Positions 7,237 through 16,267 are shown, counted from the stretch's first letter. The stretch is 32,362 bases of DNA from Crocinitomicaceae bacterium (GCA_020436025.1 JAGQYP010000041.1:1-32362), one strand, 5' to 3'. Numbers and translations: made by a program. Notes: generated from the sequence alone by a model not told the origin.

Positions 7237-8263
7237 CCTCAATCTTTAAGACAAATTCACCTTCCGATAGACCATCCGCTCCTGCCACACCAATCACTAC
7301 TTTATAAGGATTATTGATCGCGTTCAGTTTTACGGTCCGCGTGTGATCTTGAGTTCTTCCTTTTTTCGGATAATCCCACTTATGCTCTGCCTCACAGGAT
7401 ACGCAAGAACTTAGATTAGGTACAATCTGTTCACTCGTCATACCTACTTCATAAGCGTACAAACTCATATTTTGTGATTTATCTTTTGGAATGACCGTAA
7501 TAATCATCTCGCTTCTTGTCGGAATTGTGGTAGTAAAAATCACGTGATTTCCTCTGAATTTTGAATTTTGAGTAGCCGGAAAACAAGCAACGGAAGAACT
7601 CGATGCCCAGGCCAAGGTGCTCATTTTCACTCCTTGATTCAAGTTTCCTTGATAGGCGAGTACTTTACCTTTTTCACTTTCTGCAGTAAATACCTTTACG
7701 GGCTCTTGCTTCACTTCATTTTGAGCTGCTGAAACTAATTCAATTTTCAATGTGAAACTTCCTGATGTTAAGCCATTATTTCCAGTTACTCCAATAAAAA
7801 TATTGTAAGGGTTTTTAATGGAATTAAACTCAATAGAACGGGTATGGTCCTGTGTTTTTCCTCTTTTTGGATAATCCCATTTGTGCTCTGCTTCACAGGA
7901 AACACAAGAACTCAGATTCGGGACTACAGAATAATTGGTTGTTCCTACTTGATAACCGTAAATACTGAAATCTTTCGACTTGTCATCCGGAATCACTGTA
8001 ACTTTGACCTGAGAATAAGCAGGGATTGAAAAACCATATAGGACATGGTTCCCTCTAAATTTCGAATTTTGAGTGGCTGGAAAACAAGCTACTGAAGAAT
8101 TCGAGGCCCAACTTAAATCATCTATCTTTTTTCCTTTGGATAAGTCTCCCTTGGTTTCAAAATTCTTATTGGGTTCTACTTTTAGCTCAGTGACTCCGTC
8201 AGGGAATTGGCTAAAGGCGATGGAGGTTAAAGAAATAGCGAAAAAGTACAATAAAGCTTTCAT
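7229..8263 (-). CDS. Secreted protein made of two CxxC-containing tandem repeats (unknown function)
   Basis: I do not recognise this 344-residue family. It has a signal peptide (about 1-18, ending SIAFS) and two repeats of about 138 residues at 39-176 and 206-344. Both repeats contain SSVACFPATQNSKFRGNHV, then VPNLSSCVSCEAEHKWDYPK, then TQDHTR, NPY and IGV. The cysteines are 60/120/123 and 227/287/290, a constant offset of 167. The beta-rich pattern (VTVIP.DKS...YgYeVG, and a closing FTLKIEL strand) resembles the beta-sandwich of PPC-type (pre-peptidase C-terminal) domains; that is inference only. No catalytic motif, membrane segment or T9SS C-terminal signal is seen. It ends 8 bases inside the glycosyltransferase gene. 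Upstream, TATCTTGT (complement of 8280-8287) is a weak promoter candidate. Confidence 0.8.
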   Translation of the reverse strand: MKALLYFFAISLTSIAFSQFPDGVTELKVEPNKNFETKGDLSKGKKIDDLSWASNSSVACFPATQNSKFRGNHVLYGFSIPAYSQVKVTVIPDDKSKDFSIYGYQVGTTNYSVVPNLSSCVSCEAEHKWDYPKRGKTQDHTRSIEFNSIKNPYNIFIGVTGNNGLTSGSFTLKIELVSAAQNEVKQEPVKVFTAESEKGKVLAYQGNLNQGVKMSTLAWASSSSVACFPATQNSKFRGNHVIFTTTIPTRSEMIITVIPKDKSQNMSLYAYEVGMTSEQIVPNLSSCVSCEAEHKWDYPKKGRTQDHTRTVKLNAINNPYKVVIGVAGADGLSEGEFVLKIEVK

Positions 8264-8321
8264 GACTTAAGTTTTTCTTACAAGATAGAAATTTAAAATA
8301 AACATTTATTGATGAGGGTGT

Positions 8322-8335
8322 TAGATTTAAATCTA
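8322..8335. promoter_or_regulatory. Perfect 14-bp palindrome, possible operator
   Basis: TAGATTTAAATCTA is a perfect inverted repeat, flanked by a looser outer pair (TGATG / CATCA). It sits in the 181-base divergent region, 6 bases before an exact -7 box (8342-8349), so a repressor bound here would block the acyl-CoA synthetase promoter. The regulator is unknown. Confidence 0.4.
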
Positions 8336-8341
8336 CATCAT

Positions 8342-8349
8342 TATTTTTG
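8342..8349 (+). promoter_or_regulatory. -7 box TATTTTTG, candidate promoter of the acyl-CoA synthetase gene
   Basis: This is an exact TAnnTTTG match that would give a leader of about 90 bases. The leader contains a small hairpin (ACTATT/AATAGT, 8380-8396). A weaker alternative, TCTTTTTG at 8405-8412, would give a shorter leader. Confidence 0.35.
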
Positions 8350-8444
8350 ACCTCGAATGAAAATTTTAATACCGCTGATACTATTTATGGAATAGTTCTT
8401 CTGATCTTTTTGTATATTAACTGATAAAACCAAATTACATCAAC

Positions 8445-10214
8445 ATGGACCATGTAAAAAGACTTTTTGATATTCCCTATTACCAATTGGAAAAATATCC
8501 GCAACCAGATTGTTTTGTGGATAAGAGAGAGGGGAGATGGGTGAAAACATCTACCGAAGAGTATTTGAAACAAGCGAATCTAATTAGTCAGGGATTGATT
8601 GAATTGGGAGTACAGCATGGTGATAAAATTGGTTTGATCAGCACAAATAACAGATCCGAATGGCATATCATGGATATTGGTGTGCAACAAGTGGGTGCTA
8701 TCAGTGTTCCTGTATATCCTACGATTTCTGAAAATGATTACCGCTATATTTTTAATGATGCTCAGATTAAACTGTGCTTTGTATCTGATCAAGAGCTTTT
8801 CAGAAAAGTAAATGCGGTGAAGAATGAAGTGAGTTCTCTTCAGGAAATCTATTCCTTTGAAGAAGTTGATGGATGCAAGAATTGGGAAGAAGTAAAGGAT
8901 TTGGGAGATGAAAAACACAGCGATGAAGTAAATAAAAGGAAAGCAGCGATTAAAGAAGAGGATTTGGTTACTCTAATCTACACTTCAGGAACTACGGGGA
9001 ATCCAAAAGGAGTAATGTTGTCTCATTTAAATTTGGTTTCAAATGCTAAGGCTTGTGTGCCCAGACTCCCGGTAGATGAAAATGCTCGCTCTCTTTCATT
9101 TTTACCGATCTGTCATGTTTATGAAAGAATGTTGATCTATTTGTATCAAATGACAGGGGTCTCGGTCTACTTTGCAGAAAGCATTGATACTATTGGAGAT
9201 AATTTAAAAGAAGTGAAACCCGAAGTGTTTACTGCTGTTCCTCGATTACTGGAAAAGGTATACGACAAAATTATCGCAAAAGGAGAAGAGCTTTCAGGTG
9301 TTAAGAGAAAATTATTTTTCTGGGCGGTTTCCCTAGGAGAACAATATACCATTCCTGAAAAAGGAGGATTCTATAAATTCAAATTGAAAATTGCTCGAAA
9401 ACTGATCTTCTCTAAATGGCAAGAAGCTCTTGGAGGAAGATGTAAAGCCGTTGCTTCTGGTTCCGCTGCATTAAGTCCAAGACTTGCAAGAATTTATCTG
9501 GCAGCTGGTATTCCGGTCATGGAAGGTTATGGATTGACTGAAACTTCTCCCGTAATTTCCGTGAATTGTCAAAAGGGAGATGGTGTTCGAATAGGAACAG
9601 TAGGCCGTGTTTTGGAGAATTTGGAGGTTAAAATTGCCGAAGATGGCGAAATCCTTGTGAAAGGACCAAGTGTCATGATGGGCTATTACAACCAACCTGA
9701 AAAAACAGATGAAGTACTGGAAAAAGATGGATGGTTTCATACAGGGGATATAGGGGAGTTTGAAGAAAAAGAATTCCTTAAAATTACTGACAGAAAAAAG
9801 GAGATGTTTAAAACTTCTGGAGGTAAATATGTTGCTCCTCAAATAATGGAAAATAAATTTAAAGAATCTCGTTTTATTGAACAGATTATGGTCGTTGGTG
9901 AAGGCGAAAAGCACCCTGCGGCACTAATTTATCCAGGAATTGATTTTATCAAAGAATGGGCTGCTAGAAAAGGATACAATATTGGTATGACAGCCGATGA
10001 AATCTGTCAATCTCAAATCGTTATTGATCGAATTCAAAAAGAAGTAGATAGAATCAATCAAGGATTTGGTCATTGGGCACAAGTTAAAAAAATAGAACTA
10101 ATCAAAGATGAGATGACTGTGGATGGAGGAGAATTAACTCCAACTCTTAAACTCAAGAGAAAAGTCATCAAAGAAAAATACAAGGACCTTCTGGAGAAAA
10201 TTTATAGAAGCTAA
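8445..10214 (+). CDS. Long-chain fatty acid-CoA ligase (AMP-binding, FadD15-like)
   Basis: The enzyme activates long-chain fatty acids to acyl-CoA through an acyl-AMP intermediate. The 589 residues carry every adenylation-family core motif: the P-loop YTSGTTGNPKGV (179-190), GYGLTETSP (361-369), GWFHTGD (429-435), and TDRKKEMFKTSGGKYVAPQ (448-466). The C-terminal catalytic lysine lies in the LTPTLKLKRK region. TDRKKEMFKTSGGK is typical of the large long-chain acyl-CoA synthetases (AMP-forming, COG1022 type) rather than acetyl-CoA synthetases. It has no signal peptide and is probably membrane-associated. It may supply acyl-CoA to the acyl-CoA dehydrogenase at 29663, though the two genes are far apart. 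A palindrome upstream suggests regulated transcription. Confidence 0.92.
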   Translation: MDHVKRLFDIPYYQLEKYPQPDCFVDKREGRWVKTSTEEYLKQANLISQGLIELGVQHGDKIGLISTNNRSEWHIMDIGVQQVGAISVPVYPTISENDYRYIFNDAQIKLCFVSDQELFRKVNAVKNEVSSLQEIYSFEEVDGCKNWEEVKDLGDEKHSDEVNKRKAAIKEEDLVTLIYTSGTTGNPKGVMLSHLNLVSNAKACVPRLPVDENARSLSFLPICHVYERMLIYLYQMTGVSVYFAESIDTIGDNLKEVKPEVFTAVPRLLEKVYDKIIAKGEELSGVKRKLFFWAVSLGEQYTIPEKGGFYKFKLKIARKLIFSKWQEALGGRCKAVASGSAALSPRLARIYLAAGIPVMEGYGLTETSPVISVNCQKGDGVRIGTVGRVLENLEVKIAEDGEILVKGPSVMMGYYNQPEKTDEVLEKDGWFHTGDIGEFEEKEFLKITDRKKEMFKTSGGKYVAPQIMENKFKESRFIEQIMVVGEGEKHPAALIYPGIDFIKEWAARKGYNIGMTADEICQSQIVIDRIQKEVDRINQGFGHWAQVKKIELIKDEMTVDGGELTPTLKLKRKVIKEKYKDLLEKIYRS

Positions 10215-10223
10215 TTAAATTTT

Positions 10224-10231
10224 TATCTTCG
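10224..10231 (+). promoter_or_regulatory. Probable -7 box TATCTTCG before the M61 peptidase gene
   Basis: TATCTTCG is one base off TAnnTTTG, directly after the acyl-CoA ligase stop and 21 bases before the ATG at 10253. Confidence 0.35.
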
Positions 10232-10252
10232 AAGCCAAATTAATTTTACGAT

Positions 10253-12016
10253 ATGAAAATCATTGCGTCACTTATCTTTTTATGTGCGATTACATTCGCT
10301 TTTTCAGCTGAGATCAATTACGAACTCTCTATGCCAAAACCACAAAACCACTATTACCATGTTCAAATGGAGATAGATGGTTTGAATCAAAAGGAAATCA
10401 AAGTTAAAATGCCTGTTTGGGCACCTGGTTCGTATTTAGTCAGAGAATTTGCTAAGTCTGTCAATTTGGTGACCGCTAAAGATGCGAATGGAAAAGAATT
10501 GGACGTTCAAAAAACTTCTAAAAATACCTGGAGAATTCAAAATCCAGGGAAGGGGAAAGTGACAGTGAATTATCAAGTATATGCTTTTGAATTGACAGTG
10601 CGTACTTCTTTTTTAGATGATTCACATGGATACCTGAACGGAACTTCCATTTTTATGTACGTCGAGAATCAGAAGGATTTAAAAGGAAAGGTGAAAATCA
10701 ACATGCCTTCCATTTTTAAGAAAGTGTCAACTACCTTAAAAGATTTAGGTGGTTTTACATACGAATACAACAATTATGATCATTTGGTAGATTGCCCGAT
10801 GGAAATTGGAAATCACACCGAGTTCTCTTTTGAAGCGGCTGGAGTAAATCACAGAGTTGCCATGTATGGTCAGGGGAATTACGATGAAGCCATTTTGAAA
10901 AAAGATATGGCGAAAATTGTCAAATCTGCAACAAATGTTTTTGGCCAGAACCCAAACAAGGAATACCTTTTCATCATCCATAATCTCACTGAAGGTGGGG
11001 GAGGATTGGAGCATACGAATTCCACTACTTTACAAGTAAACCGCTGGACTTATCAAGGATCTTCTTATATGGGATTTCTTTCATTAGTAGCCCACGAGTA
11101 TTTTCACCTATGGAATGTAAAAAGAATTCGTCCGGTGGCTTTAGGGCCCTTTAATTATGATGAAGAAAACTACACGTCCCTACTTTGGGTAATGGAAGGA
11201 TTTACTTCTTATTATGACGAGTTATTGCTTAGGAGAGCCGGATTCTATGATGAAGATCAAGCGATTTCCAAGATTTTTAGTTCTATGAATTATGTGGAAA
11301 ATCTAGAAGGATATAAAGTGCAACCTGTAGCACATGCCAGTTTTGATGCTTGGATTAAGGCCTACAGACCTAACGAAAATAGTTCGAATACAACAATTTC
11401 CTATTATACAAAAGGTTCTGTTGTGGCTGCTATGATTGATCTAATGATCATTAAAAAACACAAAGGGAAAAAATGCCTGGATCATTTCCTTCAAAAATTG
11501 TACAAGGACTTTTACCAAGATAAGGGGAGAGGTTTCTCTGATGCGGAGTTCAAAAAAGCTTTGGAGGATTTCATGGGAGAAAACTTAGATGATTTCTTCT
11601 CTAAATACATTAACGGAACAGAAAGAATTGATTATCCTCATTATTTCTCTGGAGTAGGACTTTTAGTTGCAGATCAAGGTGGAAAAGTTGCTGATATTGG
11701 AATACAAGTAAGTTCTCAGGGAGGAAAAGCCATAGTTAATCGGGTACGCGCTAATTCTGCAGCCGATGAACAAGGTATCAACGTGAATGATGAAATTATT
11801 GGATTGAATGGGTTTAGAGTGTCTGCCGGAGATCTCAATGAATCATTCGCTTCTTATGAAAAAGGTGATGTACTGGATTTATTGATTGCCAGAGACGAAA
11901 TACTTAAAGAAGTGAAATTGACCGTAACTGAAAGACATAATTATGTTTACAGATACTCGGTTATGGATGATAACCAATCTCCAAAGCTAAGGGATTATTG
12001 GTTGAGAGTTGATTAA
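10253..12016 (+). CDS. M61 family metallopeptidase (glycyl aminopeptidase-like) with PDZ domain
   Basis: This is a 587-residue exported zinc peptidase. The signal peptide is about 1-19 (ending FAFSAE). A beta-sandwich N-terminal domain includes MPVWAPGSYLVREFAK (53-68), typical of M61. The thermolysin-like catalytic domain has HEYFH at 281-285, followed by LWNVKRIRP, and a downstream Glu315 in MEGFTSYY as third zinc ligand. A PDZ domain at about 480-560 includes VRANSAADEQGINVNDEIIGLNG. The family prefers N-terminal Gly/Ala substrates, and a periplasmic location is likely. The stop codon interlocks with that of ddl on the other strand. Confidence 0.93.
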   Translation: MKIIASLIFLCAITFAFSAEINYELSMPKPQNHYYHVQMEIDGLNQKEIKVKMPVWAPGSYLVREFAKSVNLVTAKDANGKELDVQKTSKNTWRIQNPGKGKVTVNYQVYAFELTVRTSFLDDSHGYLNGTSIFMYVENQKDLKGKVKINMPSIFKKVSTTLKDLGGFTYEYNNYDHLVDCPMEIGNHTEFSFEAAGVNHRVAMYGQGNYDEAILKKDMAKIVKSATNVFGQNPNKEYLFIIHNLTEGGGGLEHTNSTTLQVNRWTYQGSSYMGFLSLVAHEYFHLWNVKRIRPVALGPFNYDEENYTSLLWVMEGFTSYYDELLLRRAGFYDEDQAISKIFSSMNYVENLEGYKVQPVAHASFDAWIKAYRPNENSSNTTISYYTKGSVVAAMIDLMIIKKHKGKKCLDHFLQKLYKDFYQDKGRGFSDAEFKKALEDFMGENLDDFFSKYINGTERIDYPHYFSGVGLLVADQGGKVADIGIQVSSQGGKAIVNRVRANSAADEQGINVNDEIIGLNGFRVSAGDLNESFASYEKGDVLDLLIARDEILKEVKLTVTERHNYVYRYSVMDDNQSPKLRDYWLRVD

Positions 12017-12981
12017 AGCTTCTTTCGTAGTAGAGCCGTTAAAATATCCGAAAACTTCTTATTGTCTTTCGCTATCATCTGAGGGATAATACTGGCATCT
12101 GACATTCCTGGAGTGGTGTTCACCTCTATTAAATAAGGCTGATTGTCCATGGCTATAAAATCAATTCGTGCCAACCCAGATAACTGCAAAATGTCATAAA
12201 CTTCTTCGGCTGTTCGTTGTATCTTTTCTTTCAAGTCGTTCGAAATGTCTGCAGGAGTAACTTCATTGGATTCCCCATTGTATTTGGCATTGTAATCAAA
12301 AAAATCATTGGATGTAATGATTTCAGTTATGGGTAATGCGTAAGGTTTGTCTTCAGTTTTTACAACTCCACAGGTAAGCTCTCTTCCTTTTATAAAAGCC
12401 TCTAGAATCAACTCGTCTCCTTCTTTAAAGCCAAACTCAATGGCTCCTAACAACTGCGATTCTTCCGTTACTTTGGAGATTCCAAAACTAGACCCTGCAT
12501 TAGTGGGTTTTACGAAAATAGGTAAGCCCAATTTGTCTATGATGGTTTTTGCTTGATAGCCTTCTCCCTTACGAATAACCAATGAAGGTGCAATTTGAAT
12601 ACCAAATGCACTCAAGGTTTTATTGCAAAACCATTTATTGAACGATAACGCTGAAGGTAATGCTCCCGAATTAATATAAGGTAATCCAATAATGTCAAAA
12701 TAACCTTGGATCTTTCCATCTTCCCCCGGGGTTCCGTGAACGGTGATAATGGCGCAGTTAATTTGCACTCTTCCGTCTGCATTAAACGAAAAATCATTCA
12801 TGTCAACATCCAATTCAATGTCTGAATCCAAAAAGATACACTTAAATCCGTCTGGATCCAATCGAATCAAATAGGGCGTAAACAGATTTTTGTCTATGCT
12901 ATTGTAGATGTTTTTAGCACTTTTTAAGGATACTTCTCGCTCTGAACTGAATCCTCCACAAATAACTCCAATGTTTCTCAT
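12013..12981 (-). CDS. ddl: D-alanine--D-alanine ligase
   Basis: Ddl joins two D-alanines with ATP to make the dipeptide of the peptidoglycan stem. The 322 residues have the ATP-grasp layout: N-terminal GVICGGFSSEREVSL (4-18), HGTPGEDGKIQGYFD, the grasp lysine region FVKPTNAGSSFGISKV, and the magnesium/product motif YLIEVNTTPGMS. The length is normal. The ATG at 12981 is supported by a TAATTTTG box 21 bases upstream. In related bacteria ddl lies beside the PASTA and RluD genes, as here, though ddl is divergent in this window. The last codons share TTAA with the stop of the M61 gene. Confidence 0.96.
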   Translation of the reverse strand: MRNIGVICGGFSSEREVSLKSAKNIYNSIDKNLFTPYLIRLDPDGFKCIFLDSDIELDVDMNDFSFNADGRVQINCAIITVHGTPGEDGKIQGYFDIIGLPYINSGALPSALSFNKWFCNKTLSAFGIQIAPSLVIRKGEGYQAKTIIDKLGLPIFVKPTNAGSSFGISKVTEESQLLGAIEFGFKEGDELILEAFIKGRELTCGVVKTEDKPYALPITEIITSNDFFDYNAKYNGESNEVTPADISNDLKEKIQRTAEEVYDILQLSGLARIDFIAMDNQPYLIEVNTTPGMSDASIIPQMIAKDNKKFSDILTALLRKKL

Positions 12982-13002
12982 GCAATGAATGATTTATTCC
13001 CC

Positions 13003-13010
13003 CAAAATTA
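13003..13010 (-). promoter_or_regulatory. -7 box TAATTTTG for ddl
   Basis: The complement reads TAATTTTG, an exact TAnnTTTG match, 21 bases before the ddl ATG. I see no clear -33 TTG. Confidence 0.4.
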
Positions 13011-13060
13011 ATTGAATATTAATCGGATTCTTCCTCTAATTCTTTTTCTTTTTGAACAAT

Positions 13061-13104
13061 TGATATTGCATATCATTCGAATAATAATTCTCCTTCCAAT
13101 TATT
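13061..13104. repeat. Two small inverted repeats in the ddl / PASTA divergent region
   Basis: TGATAT-TGC-ATATCA (13061-13075) and AATAATT-8-AATTATT (13083-13104) lie between the two opposed promoters. They could be operator sites; AT-rich chance pairing is equally possible. Confidence 0.25.
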
Positions 13105-13117
13105 CCCTTGATTTAAT

Positions 13118-13146
13118 TTGAGCCAAAGTCTTTATTACTATATTTG
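13118..13146 (+). promoter_or_regulatory. Promoter of the PASTA gene (TTG - 18 bp - TATATTTG)
   Basis: TTG at 13118-13120 and an exact TATATTTG at 13139-13146 are separated by 18 bases, a good Bacteroidetes promoter. The TTG here is also an in-frame codon upstream of the PASTA gene, but it would lie before the transcript start. Confidence 0.6.
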
Positions 13147-13177
13147 CTCACATCATTGCGATTTAATACAATCTGAT

Positions 13178-13957
13178 TTGAAAAAATATTTAAAGTTTTT
13201 TATCGGTAAAGTCTTTCTGATTAACCTCTTGGTTTTAATTGTGGTTTGGATAGCAATTGTTTGGATTGAAATGGCTTATCTGGATTCTTTTACTCGACAT
13301 GGACAAAAGATTGAAGTACCTAATTTTTATGGTGTCCATAAAGATGCCTTAGATGATTTAGTCGCGGGTAAGAATATTCAATACGAAATTGTGGATTCAG
13401 TTTACACAACTGATTTTCCTCCTGGTGTAGTTATTTTTCAATACCCCGAGCCAACCGATTCTACTGATGTCTACATGAAAGAGGGTCGAATAATCAAGCT
13501 AAGATTATCGAAAAGAACAAAACTTGTAGTGATGCCTAGATTGAATGGAAAGGTGTCAAAAAGAATTGCTGAAAGTTTATTAGAAAGTAAAGGTTTGACC
13601 TATACCATTGATTACAAGCTGGATCCAAGTGTTTCGGGTGAAGGTCAGGTATTACAACAATTGTACAAAGGCGAACCAATCGATTCTGGTGTACTAATTC
13701 CTATTGGCTCCAAAATCCAGCTTATCGTATCTAAAGGTTTAGGTGGTGAGGAAGTAAATTTACCTGATTTTACAGGTATGACCTTTTCTAAAGTGAAACA
13801 ATTGTCTGGCAGTTTTAGTGTGAAAGTAATGGAATGTTCCAACTGTATTACGGAAGAGGATAAGGCAAATGCTCGTGTTGTGAAGCAATTGCCATTAGGA
13901 GGAGATGGAATGACCATCTTGTCGGGCACAACCCTGGAGGTCTGGCTCGAGAAATAA
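13178..13957 (+). CDS. PASTA-domain membrane protein
   Basis: From TTG 13178 this is 259 residues: a short basic N-terminus (KKYLKFFIGK), one membrane helix (about 11-33), then three PASTA repeats outside the membrane (about 44-110, 113-187, 190-259). Each opens with a V/L-P-x-x-x-G-type motif (EVPNFYGVH, VMPRLNGKV, NLPDFTGMT). There is no kinase or transpeptidase domain. PASTA domains bind muropeptides or partner proteins at sites of wall synthesis, so a periplasmic peptidoglycan-related role is likely, in line with ddl next door. A 20-residue N-terminal extension to TTG 13118 is formally open but overlaps the promoter. It is probably co-transcribed with the T9SS protein 59 bases downstream. 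Confidence 0.88.
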   Translation: MKKYLKFFIGKVFLINLLVLIVVWIAIVWIEMAYLDSFTRHGQKIEVPNFYGVHKDALDDLVAGKNIQYEIVDSVYTTDFPPGVVIFQYPEPTDSTDVYMKEGRIIKLRLSKRTKLVVMPRLNGKVSKRIAESLLESKGLTYTIDYKLDPSVSGEGQVLQQLYKGEPIDSGVLIPIGSKIQLIVSKGLGGEEVNLPDFTGMTFSKVKQLSGSFSVKVMECSNCITEEDKANARVVKQLPLGGDGMTILSGTTLEVWLEK

Positions 13958-14016
13958 CTGGATCTAGCATGAAATAATTAGAAATTAAAAGCGTTTTAGT
14001 TCCACAAGACTTATAT

Positions 14017-16260
14017 ATGAAACAAATTGTTGCCCTGCTTTTCTTATTGTTTGTTACGATTTCAATTGCCCAGCCTGGGGAATCACTTGGGCCATTAAAA
14101 TACAATACGGAATTATTGAAGAATAATGTGGGTCAGACTAAAAAGCTCGGAAATGCCACTTTCGATTCCACTTTTTATTATTTATCTGACACCATTTCTC
14201 TTCCGTTTTTTGACGATTTCACCACCAATCTTTCTCAAACGTATGATTCGGACTATACAGACCCGAATGTTTCCGATACACTTTTTTATGCATTACTGGA
14301 TTCAGCAACATTAAATCCTCTTGTCGATACTTCAAGGTTCATGTTCAATCCGACATTCACATTTATAGTAGATACTTCTGGTGTAAATGATACAACTTAT
14401 GAGAACCCTAAAATGAGTATCAAGATTTGCTTTCTGAATCAGTACCCCTTGCAAATCATTGACACAGTTGTTTACCCAAGGTACAATATTTACGATACGC
14501 TAAATTTCCCTTCTTCCCCTGACACAACATGGATAATTGCGGATATTGAGCAAGATTCTGCTCGACTTTTCTTCGTTCAACTGAATGCAACGGGATACCT
14601 TTGGATTGATAATAATGCCTACCATAATTACAGATTTCCAGTTGATCCATGGTCGCAAGGTGTGAGAACGCTAGATGGCGTAGATGAAAATGGAATGCCA
14701 TACAATCTTGGTAACCTAAGTGCTTATGGAATTGGAGATTATCTTACTTCTAAACCCATAGACCTCAGTGCGAATAATGTTGCAGATAGTATCATGCTTT
14801 CATTTTTGTATCAGCCGAAAGGATTAGGAAACACACCTGATGCAGAAGATTCTCTATTTGTAGAATTTTTTCAACCAGATTCTTCAGAGTGGTTCAGAGT
14901 TTGGGTTACACCAGGAGGTTTTGATACAACTGGGTTTTTAGAGGGGAGAATAATGATTCAGACTCCTTCATTCATTAAAAAAGGTTTTCAATTTAGATTT
15001 GGAAGCTATGCCTCTCTATCTGGAAATTTAGATCACTGGCATTTAGATTATGTGAGGCTCAGAGTTAATGGGAATTTCGATACCCTCTACAATGATATTG
15101 CAATTGTTTATCCGAATTTCACAATCATTGATACCTATACTTCAACTCCTTGGGAACATTATAAAAATTACGCCACACCGAATGATTTGATGCTGGATAC
15201 GGTGAAAATGCTTGTTAGAAATAACAATACGGTTCCAGCCATTCAGCCGGATACGGTAGGGTATATTTCTGTGGACTATCAAGGAGCCAATCAATGGCAA
15301 AGATACCAAGGATCCATTGGTACAGGGAACTGGGAAGTTGGAAACAAGGAATACGATATTTTGGTAAAACCTTTCTATACAATAGATCAAAATCTTCACG
15401 ATACCACTGTTACTTTGGATTGCGAAATTATGCTTACCGGAACAGCAACAGATAATGCCTACGAAATCAATGATACGACAAGAATTCAAGTAGAATTTGA
15501 AAATTATTATGCTTACGATGACGGAACTGCAGAAGCGGCCTATGGTCCTACAGGTTCACTTGCGGCCTTGGCTTACCAATTCAATCCTCTGGAGCCAGAC
15601 TCTCTTTTGGGAGTTTATATTGGTTTTGTTCCTTCGGTTACGGATGTGTCTATTTACGAATTTGTACTTACGGTTTGGGATGATAATGGAGGTCAGCCTG
15701 GAAATGTGATTTATGAGGATGACGCCTTTGATCCAAGATATCCGGAATATCCATGGGAACACAATGGATTTAGATATTATGCGCTTCAGGATTCCATGAA
15801 GCTCTATGTTGACGGCACTTTCTATGTAGGTTGGAAACAATACGATTCTCAACGATTAAATATCGGTATGGATCTTAACCGAGATAATTCAGATCGAATT
15901 TTTTATAGTATCAACAATCAGAACTCTTGGAATAATACCGTATTCCCAGGATCCTTATTAATGCGTCCAGTATTTGATACCGATATGAATTATATATTGG
16001 GGTATCCTGAAAAAACAATTGAAAGAAACATCGCACATCAATTTACAGTTTATCCTAATCCAACATCTGGAATACTCAATATTGCAGGTGAAATCAATGA
16101 GATCAGTAATGTCGTTTTATACGATATGGCAGGGAATCTTGTGCAATCTTATGGACAGAGTTATGCCATCGATGTAACTTTTCTTAACTCGGGTATTTAC
16201 CTGATGAGAATTGTTGATAAAAATGGCATACATTACAACCATAAAATTATTAAAAACTGA
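14017..16260 (+). CDS. Large secreted protein with type IX secretion sorting domain
   Basis: This 747-residue protein has a signal peptide (about 1-19, ending SIAQP) and a C-terminal type A sorting domain (about 674-747). That domain begins FTVYPNPTSGILNI, contains VVLYDMAGNLV and GIYLMRIVDKNG, and ends with a basic HKIIKN, so export through the T9SS is expected. The middle is beta-rich, Asp/Thr-rich and low in lysine, with many D-T-x pairs, and I see no catalytic motif. A stretch around 320-350 (FQFRFGSYASLSGNLDHWHL) resembles the MAM/jelly-roll segments found in such proteins. Role (adhesin, surface layer or other) is unknown. The reading frame ends 7 bases before the preferred start of the pseudouridine synthase gene. 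Confidence 0.87.
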   Translation: MKQIVALLFLLFVTISIAQPGESLGPLKYNTELLKNNVGQTKKLGNATFDSTFYYLSDTISLPFFDDFTTNLSQTYDSDYTDPNVSDTLFYALLDSATLNPLVDTSRFMFNPTFTFIVDTSGVNDTTYENPKMSIKICFLNQYPLQIIDTVVYPRYNIYDTLNFPSSPDTTWIIADIEQDSARLFFVQLNATGYLWIDNNAYHNYRFPVDPWSQGVRTLDGVDENGMPYNLGNLSAYGIGDYLTSKPIDLSANNVADSIMLSFLYQPKGLGNTPDAEDSLFVEFFQPDSSEWFRVWVTPGGFDTTGFLEGRIMIQTPSFIKKGFQFRFGSYASLSGNLDHWHLDYVRLRVNGNFDTLYNDIAIVYPNFTIIDTYTSTPWEHYKNYATPNDLMLDTVKMLVRNNNTVPAIQPDTVGYISVDYQGANQWQRYQGSIGTGNWEVGNKEYDILVKPFYTIDQNLHDTTVTLDCEIMLTGTATDNAYEINDTTRIQVEFENYYAYDDGTAEAAYGPTGSLAALAYQFNPLEPDSLLGVYIGFVPSVTDVSIYEFVLTVWDDNGGQPGNVIYEDDAFDPRYPEYPWEHNGFRYYALQDSMKLYVDGTFYVGWKQYDSQRLNIGMDLNRDNSDRIFYSINNQNSWNNTVFPGSLLMRPVFDTDMNYILGYPEKTIERNIAHQFTVYPNPTSGILNIAGEINEISNVVLYDMAGNLVQSYGQSYAIDVTFLNSGIYLMRIVDKNGIHYNHKIIKN

Positions 16261-16267
16261 TTTTCTC

